Shown: one piece after another, positions 40,329-47,110 of the stretch | Position numbering within the stretch: the stretch's first letter is position 1 | How the letters are laid out: every line of letters begins with the position of its first letter | NCBI GenBank assembly: GCA_030619765.1 | Contig: JAUXAU010000014.1 | Coordinates: 1 to 47,110, forward strand | Length of the DNA: 47,110 nucleotides | Direction of reading: 5' to 3' | From: Thermoplasmatota archaeon | GTDB lineage: Archaea; Thermoplasmatota; E2; DHVEG-1 | The notes under the pieces: model-generated | Seen by the model: the letters and a program-made list of their open reading frames with translations, nothing else | What the model was told of the DNA's origin: nothing | Database searches by the model: none | Program-made: the position numbers and the translations under genes

Positions 40329-41486
40329 ATGTCCTTGTACGACGATAAAAAAAGAGTTGAAATATTAAAAGAACTTAATGCCTTCAAGAAAAGAGATTTT
40401 AACTTTTCAAGCGGTCACATACTTGGCTCCATGTGTACCCAACCTCACCCCATTGCAAAAGAAGTATACCTAAAATTTTTAGAAACCAATCTGGGAGATC
40501 CGGAACTGTTTCCTGGAACAAAAGAAATTGAATCCAAATTGATAACATTCATCTCAGATTTACTTCACGCACCCAAAACATCTGCAGGACAAATTGTGAG
40601 TGGCGGAACAGAAGGAAATATAACCGCAATGTGGATAGCCAAGCAATTAACTAGAAAAAAAGAAATAATTCTTGCCGACAGCTCTCATTTTTCATTTAAA
40701 AAGATTGAATCAATTATGGATATGAAACTCATCAAAGTGCCACTGACTAGTGATTATAATATGGATGTTTCAAAAATTAAAGACAACATAAATGACAACA
40801 CTGCTGCTATTTTAGGAATCGCGGGTTCAACTGAGCTTGGAACCATTGATCCCATTCCTGAATTAAGTGACATTTGCTCCGATGAGAATTTATTTCTTCA
40901 TGTTGATGCAGCATTTGGTGGGTATGTTATACCATTTTTAAAGAAATTAGACTATCAAGTTCCAGATTTTGATTTTAAATTAAAAGGAGTGAGTACAATA
41001 TCAACAGATGCCCATAAAATGGGTTATTCCGTTATTTCTTTAGGGACACTCATTATACGAGATGAAAAATGGCTTGATGAAATAAGTGTAGAATCACCTT
41101 GTATTGGCAGTAAAAGGCAAGCGGGTATTTTTGGAACACGATCAGGTGGGCCAGTAGCCGCTGCATACGCTGTTACCAGATATCTTGGGGTAGGCGGCTA
41201 TAAAAAATTGGTTGAAAATTGCATGAACATTACGAAATATACAGAAGAAAAAATTACAGATATGGGGTTACATCTCATTACAAAACCCACGATGAACGTT
41301 CTCGGCGTCAAACTGAAAAAACTACCGGAAGTTGTGAACAAGCTATCTGAATACGGGTGGAAGGTAAATAAAATAGATCATCTTTCATGCATACGTATTG
41401 TTATAATGCCACAGATAACAAAAAAGATTATAGATGAATTCATTCCAGTTTTTAGAAAAATCTGTAAAGAGGTTGGAGAACTATGA
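40329..41486 (+). CDS. mfnA: MfnA-type L-tyrosine/L-aspartate decarboxylase
   Basis: 385 residues. PLP-dependent group II decarboxylase: SSGHILGSMCTQPHPIAKEV at the N-terminus, SGGTEGNITAMWIA, HVDAAFGGYVIPF, and the PLP lysine K230 in STDAHKMGYS. In methanogens MfnA makes tyramine for methanofuran; in other Euryarchaeota the same family makes beta-alanine from aspartate for coenzyme A. With no methanogenesis genes seen, the aspartate/CoA role is more likely here. Overlaps the following phosphoribosyltransferase by 4 nt (ATGA). Confidence 0.88.
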   Translation: MSLYDDKKRVEILKELNAFKKRDFNFSSGHILGSMCTQPHPIAKEVYLKFLETNLGDPELFPGTKEIESKLITFISDLLHAPKTSAGQIVSGGTEGNITAMWIAKQLTRKKEIILADSSHFSFKKIESIMDMKLIKVPLTSDYNMDVSKIKDNINDNTAAILGIAGSTELGTIDPIPELSDICSDENLFLHVDAAFGGYVIPFLKKLDYQVPDFDFKLKGVSTISTDAHKMGYSVISLGTLIIRDEKWLDEISVESPCIGSKRQAGIFGTRSGGPVAAAYAVTRYLGVGGYKKLVENCMNITKYTEEKITDMGLHLITKPTMNVLGVKLKKLPEVVNKLSEYGWKVNKIDHLSCIRIVIMPQITKKIIDEFIPVFRKICKEVGEL

Positions 41487-42049
41487 GCCTAGACCATCTA
41501 AAAAAATCATTAAAAGAGGCATCAATAGTAAAAAAAGGAGATTATTACTATGTTGTGCATCCTATAACTGATGGTGTACCAGAGATAAAACCTGGATTGT
41601 TAAAGGAAGTTACTAATGAAATGAAACGACTTATGGAAAACTGTGGCAGGATAGATAGGATTGTAACCATGGAAGCAATGGGAATACCTCTCGCTTCGGT
41701 ATTGGCAATGGAGATGAACCTTCCGTTTAATATCATAAGAAAAAGAGAATATGGCCTACCGGATGAAGTTTCTGTTGAGCAGGTGACAGGTTATTCAAAA
41801 TCAAAACTCTTTATAAACGGTCTCAAAAAAGGAGATAACATCGTTATTGTGGATGATGTCTTGAGTACTGGTGGAACACTAAGAGCAGTGATTTCGGTTC
41901 TTAAAAAGATGGGAGTTATTATAGAAGGAGTTTTTATAGCTGTAGATAAAGGCAACTGTGCTCAGAAAATTAGTGAGGAATTTGGCGTTCAGATTAAGGC
42001 TCTTGTTAATATTGATGTTGTTAAGGGTGACGTTGTCATCAAATCATAA
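41483..42049 (+). CDS. hpt: Hypoxanthine/guanine phosphoribosyltransferase
   Basis: 188 residues. The PRPP-binding loop VIVDDVLSTGGT is at 121-132; HPITDGVPEIKP near residue 26 and MEAMGIPLASVLA at 63-75 are typical of the archaeal Hpt family. Salvages hypoxanthine (and guanine) with PRPP to the nucleotide. Co-translated with mfnA through the ATGA overlap, although the pathways differ. APRT-like specificity cannot be fully ruled out from sequence. Confidence 0.82.
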   Translation: MSLDHLKKSLKEASIVKKGDYYYVVHPITDGVPEIKPGLLKEVTNEMKRLMENCGRIDRIVTMEAMGIPLASVLAMEMNLPFNIIRKREYGLPDEVSVEQVTGYSKSKLFINGLKKGDNIVIVDDVLSTGGTLRAVISVLKKMGVIIEGVFIAVDKGNCAQKISEEFGVQIKALVNIDVVKGDVVIKS

Positions 42050-42091
42050 GAAAGTATTTCATAGTAGAATTGTATATGGTGGATGGTAAGC

Positions 42092-42283
42092 ATGGCAGAA
42101 AAAGTAGCGCAACATACCCATTGTCAGATATGTGGAAAAACCATACCAATATCAGAGAATCTTTGTTCTGATGAATGTAAGCAAAAATATCAATCTATGA
42201 TTAAAAAAAGAAAAATGCTAATGTACATAATGTATGGTTTGATATTTGTTATACTGATAATGTTTTTGCTGCCAAGTCTCTAA
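42092..42283 (+). CDS. Small zinc-ribbon membrane protein (DUF2116-like)
   Basis: The start is set at ATG 42092 (MAEKVAQHTHCQICGKTIP), since GGTGG (42079-42083) lies at normal distance; ATG 42083 adds MVS. 63 residues. CQICGKTIPISENLCSDECK has the C-x2-C ... C-x3-C of the DUF2116 zinc ribbon, followed by a basic helix (YQSMIKKRKM) and one membrane segment (YIMYGLIFVILIMFLLPSL). Conserved through Euryarchaeota, role unknown. In line after hpt (43 nt), so probably the same transcript. Confidence 0.75.
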   Translation: MAEKVAQHTHCQICGKTIPISENLCSDECKQKYQSMIKKRKMLMYIMYGLIFVILIMFLLPSL

Positions 42284-42332
42284 AATAAAAGAGAAGCTTT
42301 AAATTCACTTTTTTACTCTGTATTAACACTTT

Positions 42333-43664
42333 ATGTTAGACATTACCCTTGCTCTTATAATTCTTGGGGCAATAATGATCCTTGGATTTATAGGAAATTT
42401 TATCTTCAATAGAACACAGATTCCCAGCATTGTATGGTTGCTTGTTTTTGGTTTGATTATCGGATTTATTTTTAATGTTCGAAATATCGATCCAAGTCTA
42501 TTAATGACCATTTCAAAGTTTTTTGCAGCTATCGCTATTGTTATAATATTATTTGATGGCGGTATCAATACCGATCTCTATCAGCTTTTTAAGGGAGCAC
42601 CAAGAGGATTATTACTTTCAATAAGTGCTTTTACTTTAAGTGTTCTTGCAACCATGGCAATCGTAGTTGCACTATCGGCAACAGTAATGCCAAGTATTCC
42701 TTTGGGAAACAGCGTGGTAATTGGTGTAATACTTGGAGCGATTGTTGGCGGAACCAGTAGTCCGATAGTAATCCCGCTTGCAAGTAGATTACAAAACCTA
42801 CAGGAAAGGACAAAAATGGCACTCTCTATTGAGAGCATAATCACTGATCCATTGTGTATTGTTGTGGTCCTCGCAGCATTCTATATGATAACCTTTGCAG
42901 GAGGCATTGATCTTGGCCTTGGGGTACGTAATCTGGTCAGTACCTTTTCAGTTGGTGCAGTTATGGGTTTTGTTTTAGGGCTCTTATGGTTGCCCATTAT
43001 GAATAAGGTAAGAAAAGAGCAATTCTCTTATGTAATAACCCTGGCTGTTGTATTTCTGGTCTACTCCTTAACAACGTTACTTGTTGGTGTAGAAAAGGGT
43101 GGAGAGGGAGCTGGAGCAATTGCTTGTCTTGTGTTTGGACTTATACTAGGAAATGGAAAGAAAGTGTTGAAGATGCTTGATTATGGTGGTAAGGGGTTTG
43201 AGATGGATGAAGAGACAAAGCATTTTCATTCATTGATCTCGTTTATCATTAGAACATTCTTTTTTGTTTATCTTGGATTGGTGGTGAGTTTTCAAAAGAT
43301 TGAATTTATACTATTTGGAATAGCTATTTTACTTGTCCTGCTTGCAACGCGATACCTTGCTATACTGATTTCAACGTATAGAGGAGGGTTTGAAGAGGAT
43401 GATAAACAAACCATGATAGTGATGATGCCCCGAGGGCTTGCTGCGGCTATTCTTGCACTGAGTTTTGGTCCCGGTTTTATAGAAAAATTGATGCCAGGTA
43501 TGGATGGATTTTTTAAAGACGTAGCATTCGTCGTCATACTAGGGACTGCCATAGTCTGTACTATAGGTGTATCAATAATTGCATATCGTGAGAAGAAGAA
43601 ATTAAAAGGTGAGACATCAAAGAACGAAATCGAAAAAATTATTCATAAAAATGAACCCGAATAA
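42333..43664 (+). CDS. Na+/H+ (cation/proton) antiporter, CPA1/NhaP type
   Basis: 443 residues with about twelve membrane segments, starting LDITLALIILGAIMILGFIG. Landmarks: FDGGINTD in helix 3, LGAIVGGTSSPIVIPLASRL and SIESIITDPLCIVVVL. The last matches the CPA1 ion site (N/T-D in the discontinuous helix), here TDP. MPRGLAAAILALSFG is the conserved late helix. Exchanges cations for protons. GCTTTAAATTC about 40 nt before ATG is the TATA box, so the mRNA has little or no leader. Hydrophilic C-terminus of about 30 residues. Confidence 0.85.
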   Translation: MLDITLALIILGAIMILGFIGNFIFNRTQIPSIVWLLVFGLIIGFIFNVRNIDPSLLMTISKFFAAIAIVIILFDGGINTDLYQLFKGAPRGLLLSISAFTLSVLATMAIVVALSATVMPSIPLGNSVVIGVILGAIVGGTSSPIVIPLASRLQNLQERTKMALSIESIITDPLCIVVVLAAFYMITFAGGIDLGLGVRNLVSTFSVGAVMGFVLGLLWLPIMNKVRKEQFSYVITLAVVFLVYSLTTLLVGVEKGGEGAGAIACLVFGLILGNGKKVLKMLDYGGKGFEMDEETKHFHSLISFIIRTFFFVYLGLVVSFQKIEFILFGIAILLVLLATRYLAILISTYRGGFEEDDKQTMIVMMPRGLAAAILALSFGPGFIEKLMPGMDGFFKDVAFVVILGTAIVCTIGVSIIAYREKKKLKGETSKNEIEKIIHKNEPE

Positions 43665-43669
43665 AAAAA

Positions 43670-43828
43670 TTATTCACTTAGTTCTTCTTGAAGGTCGATA
43701 ACCATTTCTGTTAGTACGTCTTCAAAAATCTGATGGCGGTATTCCTTTATTGAACCATTTGCTAAATGCGCTCTGGCGACAAACTCTCTCCCGTCCTTAA
43801 TAATCTCAATGTGACAAACAGTTTCCAT
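43670..43828 (-). CDS. Small conserved-type protein (52 residues)
   Basis: From ATG 43826-43828 with GGGAG 4 nt upstream. METVCHIEIIKDGREFVARA, HLANGSIKEYRHQIFEDVLT, EMVIDLQEELSE: a beta-hairpin followed by a helix, as in single small alpha/beta domains. Similar short proteins occur in Thermoplasmata-type genomes; no function known. It is convergent with the antiporter (5 nt after its stop) and divergent from the MEMO gene. Confidence 0.6.
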   Translation of the reverse strand: METVCHIEIIKDGREFVARAHLANGSIKEYRHQIFEDVLTEMVIDLQEELSE

Positions 43829-43931
43829 GGTTCTCCCAGCCTGGTTTTTATCCCGTATTAATCTACCGTATTTATATTTTGTGCATAAGTTTAATGTTTA
43901 TATCACTTATATATAAAGGAGGTGTTTTACG

Positions 43932-44813
43932 CTGGAAAATATAAGAAAACCTGTGGTAGCAGGTCAGTTCTATTCTGGAACTGAAAGTAGTTTAAGAGAG
44001 CAGGTAAAAGAATGTTTTTTGGATGCCCGTGGATGTGGAGTCCTTCCAGAAATTGGTCGAGGTGAAAAGAACATTATGGGTGTGGTTGTACCGCATGCTG
44101 GGTTTGTCTATTCTGGTGCTATTGCATCTCATTCGTATTTTGAACTTGCAAAAAATGGTTTTGCCGATACCTTTATCATTCTTGGCCCAAATCACACCGG
44201 AAGGGGTTCAGGAGTTTCAGTAATGACTGCAGGAAAATGGGAAACACCGCTTGGCGAAGTACCCATTAATGCATCACTTGCTGAGAAGATTCATACTGGT
44301 ACTATTGATAAAGATGAAACAGCCCATGCACATGAACATAGCATCGAAGTGCAACTTCCGTTTTTACAGTTTGTTGCCAAAGATAAAATATTTGACTTTG
44401 TACCAATTGTAATGATGATGCAAGATTATGAAACATCATCTGAAGTTGGAAATATTTTGGCAGAGGCAATAAAAAAATCTGAAAAGAATATCGTAATTAT
44501 TGCAAGTAGTGATTTCTCCCACGCAGGGTTTAATTATATGAGTATGCCTCCTCCTGGAATGAAAGTAGAGGAATATGCTGATAAACAAGATAAGCTTGCA
44601 ATTTCTAAGATTTTAGAGATGGATCCAGAGGGTCTTATAAGTACAGTTCAGGCTAATAATATTACAATGTGCGGCTATGGCCCTGTATCAGCAATGCTTG
44701 TTGCGGCAAAAAAATTAGGAGCAACAAAGGCAGAACTCTTAAAGTACGGTAATTCATGTGAGGTGTATCCAAGTACATCGTGCGTTGGCTATGGGGCGTT
44801 AGTGATATACTAG
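43932..44813 (+). CDS. MEMO1-family protein (AmmeMemoRadiSam component B), apparent CTG start
   Basis: The MEMO family begins (M)xIRKPxVAGQFYP. Here that sequence is encoded only if translation starts at CTG 43932 (ENIRKPVVAGQFYSG). GGAGGTG at 43918-43924 is 7 nt upstream, ideal for this codon, and there is no ATG/GTG/TTG before the upstream stop. GTG 43953 would cut off the conserved first strand. 293 residues. Other landmarks: VVPHAGFVYSGAIASHSYFE, LGPNHTGRGSGVS, HEHSIEVQLPFLQ, SSDFSHAG, and MCGYGPVSAML. A dioxygenase-like fold of debated function. Co-transcribed with deoxyhypusine synthase (8 nt gap). Confidence 0.88.
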   Translation: MENIRKPVVAGQFYSGTESSLREQVKECFLDARGCGVLPEIGRGEKNIMGVVVPHAGFVYSGAIASHSYFELAKNGFADTFIILGPNHTGRGSGVSVMTAGKWETPLGEVPINASLAEKIHTGTIDKDETAHAHEHSIEVQLPFLQFVAKDKIFDFVPIVMMMQDYETSSEVGNILAEAIKKSEKNIVIIASSDFSHAGFNYMSMPPPGMKVEEYADKQDKLAISKILEMDPEGLISTVQANNITMCGYGPVSAMLVAAKKLGATKAELLKYGNSCEVYPSTSCVGYGALVIY

Positions 44814-44821
44814 GTGGACGT

Positions 44822-45751
44822 ATGAAGGCAGTAAAGGATATCAAACTTAGAAAAGGTATGAGTTCAAACGAGTTGGTAAAAGAGCTTTATGAGTCAGGAG
44901 GTTTTAGTGCAAAGAAGGTTGCCGTTGGCGTTGACATCCTTGAAAAGATGATTAACGAAAAAGATTGCGTAAAATTTTTATCATTTCCTGCTTGTATAGT
45001 TTCAACAGGGACCCGTGGCGTTATTAAGGAACTGTTAAAAAGAAAGCTTTTTGACGTTGTGATAACCACTGCAGGGACTCTTGATCATGATCTGGCTCGG
45101 GTATGGAAGGATTATTTTCATGGATCGTTTATGGCTGATGATAAAGAGCTTCACAAAAAAGGGGTAAATCGTCTTGGTAATATCTTTATTCCTCTTGAGT
45201 GCTACGGTACAATACTTGAAGAAAAAATGCAGCCTATTTTACAAGAATTATTTACTATAAAACAAAAATGGTCAACCAAAGACCTTATTTGGGAATTTGG
45301 AAAAAGACTTGAAAAGTATAGTAAAGATTCAATAATATATTGGGCTTGGAAAAACCAGATACCAATATATGTTCCAGGTATCACCGATGGAGCGTTTGGT
45401 TCACAGCTTTGGATGTACTATCAAGAGCATAGGGATATTGTAATTGATCTATTTCAGGATGAGCAGGAAATCTCTGACATTGTATTTGATGCTAAGAAAA
45501 CTGGGGCTTTTATTGTTGGTGGTGGCATTTCCAAACATCATACAATATGGTGGAATCAGTTCAGAGGAGGTTTGGATCATGTCGTTTATGTTACAACTGC
45601 AGTAGAATATGATGGAAGTCTGAGTGGTGCTCAGACGAGGGAGGCAATATCTTGGGGGAAGGTTACAGAAAAGGCAGATAATGTTACTATTGAAGGAGAT
45701 GCAACCATTCTTTTACCACTTATGGTAAGTGCATTGTTGGATAAATTGTAA
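44822..45751 (+). CDS. dys: Deoxyhypusine synthase
   Basis: The start is set at ATG 44822 (MKAVKDIKLRKGMSSNELVK) with AGGTGG just upstream, after the MEMO stop; the longer frame would overlap MEMO. 309 residues. NAD-binding TGTRGVIKELL and TTAGTLDHDLARVW, then YVPGITDGAFGSQLW and the catalytic lysine K238 in VGGGISKHHTIWWNQF. Moves the aminobutyl group of spermidine to the initiation factor aIF5A lysine. Essential in archaea. Forms an operon with MEMO. Confidence 0.93.
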   Translation: MKAVKDIKLRKGMSSNELVKELYESGGFSAKKVAVGVDILEKMINEKDCVKFLSFPACIVSTGTRGVIKELLKRKLFDVVITTAGTLDHDLARVWKDYFHGSFMADDKELHKKGVNRLGNIFIPLECYGTILEEKMQPILQELFTIKQKWSTKDLIWEFGKRLEKYSKDSIIYWAWKNQIPIYVPGITDGAFGSQLWMYYQEHRDIVIDLFQDEQEISDIVFDAKKTGAFIVGGGISKHHTIWWNQFRGGLDHVVYVTTAVEYDGSLSGAQTREAISWGKVTEKADNVTIEGDATILLPLMVSALLDKL

Positions 45752-45947
45752 TAAATTTATTTGAAAGAATAATTAAAAATTAAATGTTACAAATGTCATT
45801 TAAAACTGTATAGGTTTATGTCAATGTGGATAGTAAAATAAAAAAATTTATGAATTTAAAAGAAATTAATATTTTTGTTTCATTTATTATTATCAGGTTA
45901 ACAACTCTTGTATTCATTAATATATTTACATAACTTTTTTTAGAAAG

Positions 45948-45957
45948 ATATTTAAAT
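45948..45957 (+). promoter_or_regulatory. TATA box of the surface-protein gene at 46020
   Basis: ATATTTAAAT, about 65 nt before the start. The 45752-46019 gap is AT-rich and holds no gene. Confidence 0.5.
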
Positions 45958-46019
45958 GGTGAATATAATTACAATTCTATAATATAAATTTCAATAAATA
46001 TGCCCAGGGAGGCAATTTC

Positions 46020-47110
46020 ATGAAAAAAGAAGGAAGAACATATAGATTAAAAGCTATGGATTTTTGGAAGAAGGCTGTTGTTTTCGGAGTAGTAATATTG
46101 TTTGCAGTTAGTGCACTAGGTATGCTTTCGTTGGCTGATATCACTATTTCAGCAGATGATACTCTAAATGATTTAAGTGAGTATAATGAAGAGGGTTTCA
46201 ATAGTTTAGATGGACCTAGAAGCATAGTATGGGATGTCCAGTTGAACGTTACTGAACCCAGTGGTAGAAACGATAACGTAGTGTTTGGTGAGGCACCTGA
46301 GGCCAATGATGGAGGATCGCCTGATATTCATGATGCACCAAAACCACCAGCACCATTTCCCCCATATATTCGTGCATGGTTTGACGATGGCCTAACAACC
46401 CCATATGACCTATTAGACAAGGATTACCGTAATTATCCTGATGTATATAAGGTTTGGAATTTGACGGTGAAGTGGGATAATGGTAGTTTTGTCTATGTTC
46501 CAGATATAACAATTTCTTGGGATGCAAGTGATGTAGATAATAGCGAGTATGATGTTGTTGAGTTGTGGAATGCTACTGCAAAAGTCGCCGATATGTTAAT
46601 AGAGAGTAGTTACACATACACACAAGGGTGGATTTATTTGGGTCCGCCAGTGAATCAGTATTTCTGGATTGATGCTTCCTTTAATATTATTTGTAACATT
46701 ATGCCTGAGATAACAGATAATACTGTTGGTCCTGCGTATACTGGTGATAGTTTTACGTTTAATGCTAGTATCACTGACGGCTCTGGTCTTGATACTATAT
46801 GGGTTGAATATTGGTATGGTTCTGGCGGTCATACGAATGTTTCTATGACTCCTGCGGGTGCTAATTACTTTGAGAACACAATTACAGTTGATAATACTAC
46901 TGAATTGTTGCATTATATTATTTCTGCAAATGATACAGCCGATCTTTGGAATAATACCGGCACGGAAGACGTAACTGTTTCTGATAACGATAATCCGACA
47001 CTTACGGATGACAGCCCCACAACTGGAACCACTGGTGACACATACACCTTTGATGTGACACCAGATGATAATATTGGTGTGAGTAGTGTTACCGTAACCT
47101 GGAGTCATGG
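46020..47110 (+). CDS. Large secreted surface protein, N-terminal part, runs off the window
   Basis: GGGAGG is 7 nt before ATG. 363 codons are visible without a stop. A basic start (KKEGRTYRLKAMDFWKKA) precedes a signal or anchor helix (VVFGVVILFAVSALGMLSL). The mature part has a Pro-rich loop (HDAPKPPAPFPP), Trp-rich beta strands (VYKVWNLTVKWDNGSF), several N-x-S/T glycosylation sites, and from about residue 240 Ig-like repeats (MPEITDNTVG, TGDSFTFNASITDGSGLDTI; then NPTLTDDSPTTGTTGDTYTF). The second repeat begins just before the edge, so more copies are likely. A typical archaeal surface-layer or adhesion protein. Confidence 0.7.
   Translation, partial: MKKEGRTYRLKAMDFWKKAVVFGVVILFAVSALGMLSLADITISADDTLNDLSEYNEEGFNSLDGPRSIVWDVQLNVTEPSGRNDNVVFGEAPEANDGGSPDIHDAPKPPAPFPPYIRAWFDDGLTTPYDLLDKDYRNYPDVYKVWNLTVKWDNGSFVYVPDITISWDASDVDNSEYDVVELWNATAKVADMLIESSYTYTQGWIYLGPPVNQYFWIDASFNIICNIMPEITDNTVGPAYTGDSFTFNASITDGSGLDTIWVEYWYGSGGHTNVSMTPAGANYFENTITVDNTTELLHYIISANDTADLWNNTGTEDVTVSDNDNPTLTDDSPTTGTTGDTYTFDVTPDDNIGVSSVTVTWSH

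Overview
The window is archaeal. It carries a KH/metallo-beta-lactamase/beta-CASP ribonuclease (aCPSF1/FttA), an Orc1/Cdc6 initiator, the primase small subunit PriS, a proteasome beta subunit, deoxyhypusine synthase and MfnA-type decarboxylase. AT-rich DNA, TATA boxes of the TTTAAATA type, a mix of leaderless and GGAGGTG-led genes, many Ig-like/CARDB/FG-GAP secreted proteins and a DUF6015-like gene together suggest an uncultured Thermoplasmata-type lineage (marine sediment, MBG-D-like). That lineage is an inference from gene style, not from a marker phylogeny.

Layout. (1) 1-3.1 kb: secreted proteins, including two tandem paralogues with a near-identical exported N-terminus and unrelated cysteine-bearing hydrophobic C-termini. 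(2) 3.1-15 kb: an accessory region of small and orphan genes, an HTH regulator plus a 447-residue orphan, an FG-GAP surface protein, an FRG-domain protein, a HEPN (Apea-like) protein with a small upstream partner, and a 415-residue protein with a hydrophobic C-terminus. It holds at least ten copies of a 15-bp GACTTTAGAGACAAA-like motif and three copies of a longer element. Two of those copies lie as inverted repeats around the FRG gene and a small membrane protein. The region ends at 14984-15004 with what looks like the 3' end of a tRNA gene, a possible integration scar. (3) 15-18.2 kb: DUF6015-like and small genes, then a pilin-like protein with seven 52-residue repeats, probably a displayed seven-bladed propeller. 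(4) 18.4-45.8 kb: mostly core genes: NAD kinase-like, a membrane protein plus actin-like ATPase pair, alpha-oxoamine synthase, proteasome, aCPSF1, primase/Cdc6/HhH glycosylase (replication-repair cluster), divergent formiminotransferase-cyclodeaminase and imidazolonepropionase (histidine degradation), an amino-acid permease fused to an EIIA-like domain, a cluster of exported proteins with PGF-CTERM-like tails, MfnA, a purine phosphoribosyltransferase, a Na+/H+ antiporter, MEMO and deoxyhypusine synthase. (5) 46-47.1 kb: start of a large surface protein that runs off the window.

Several genes shorter than 60 codons or cut by the window edges are supported by ribosome-binding sites and motifs and are listed: 1-169, 3449-3619, 4010-4141, 22025-22195, 43670-43828 and 46020-47110. 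Starts were revised where a Shine-Dalgarno or TATA box decided them. One gene (MEMO, 43932) seems to start with CTG, and another (near 26717) may use ACG. The strongest candidates for undescribed biology are the inverted-repeat cassette with its motif array, the paralogues with variable C-termini, and the actin-like/membrane pair. All functional claims here come from motif recognition by eye, without database searches.
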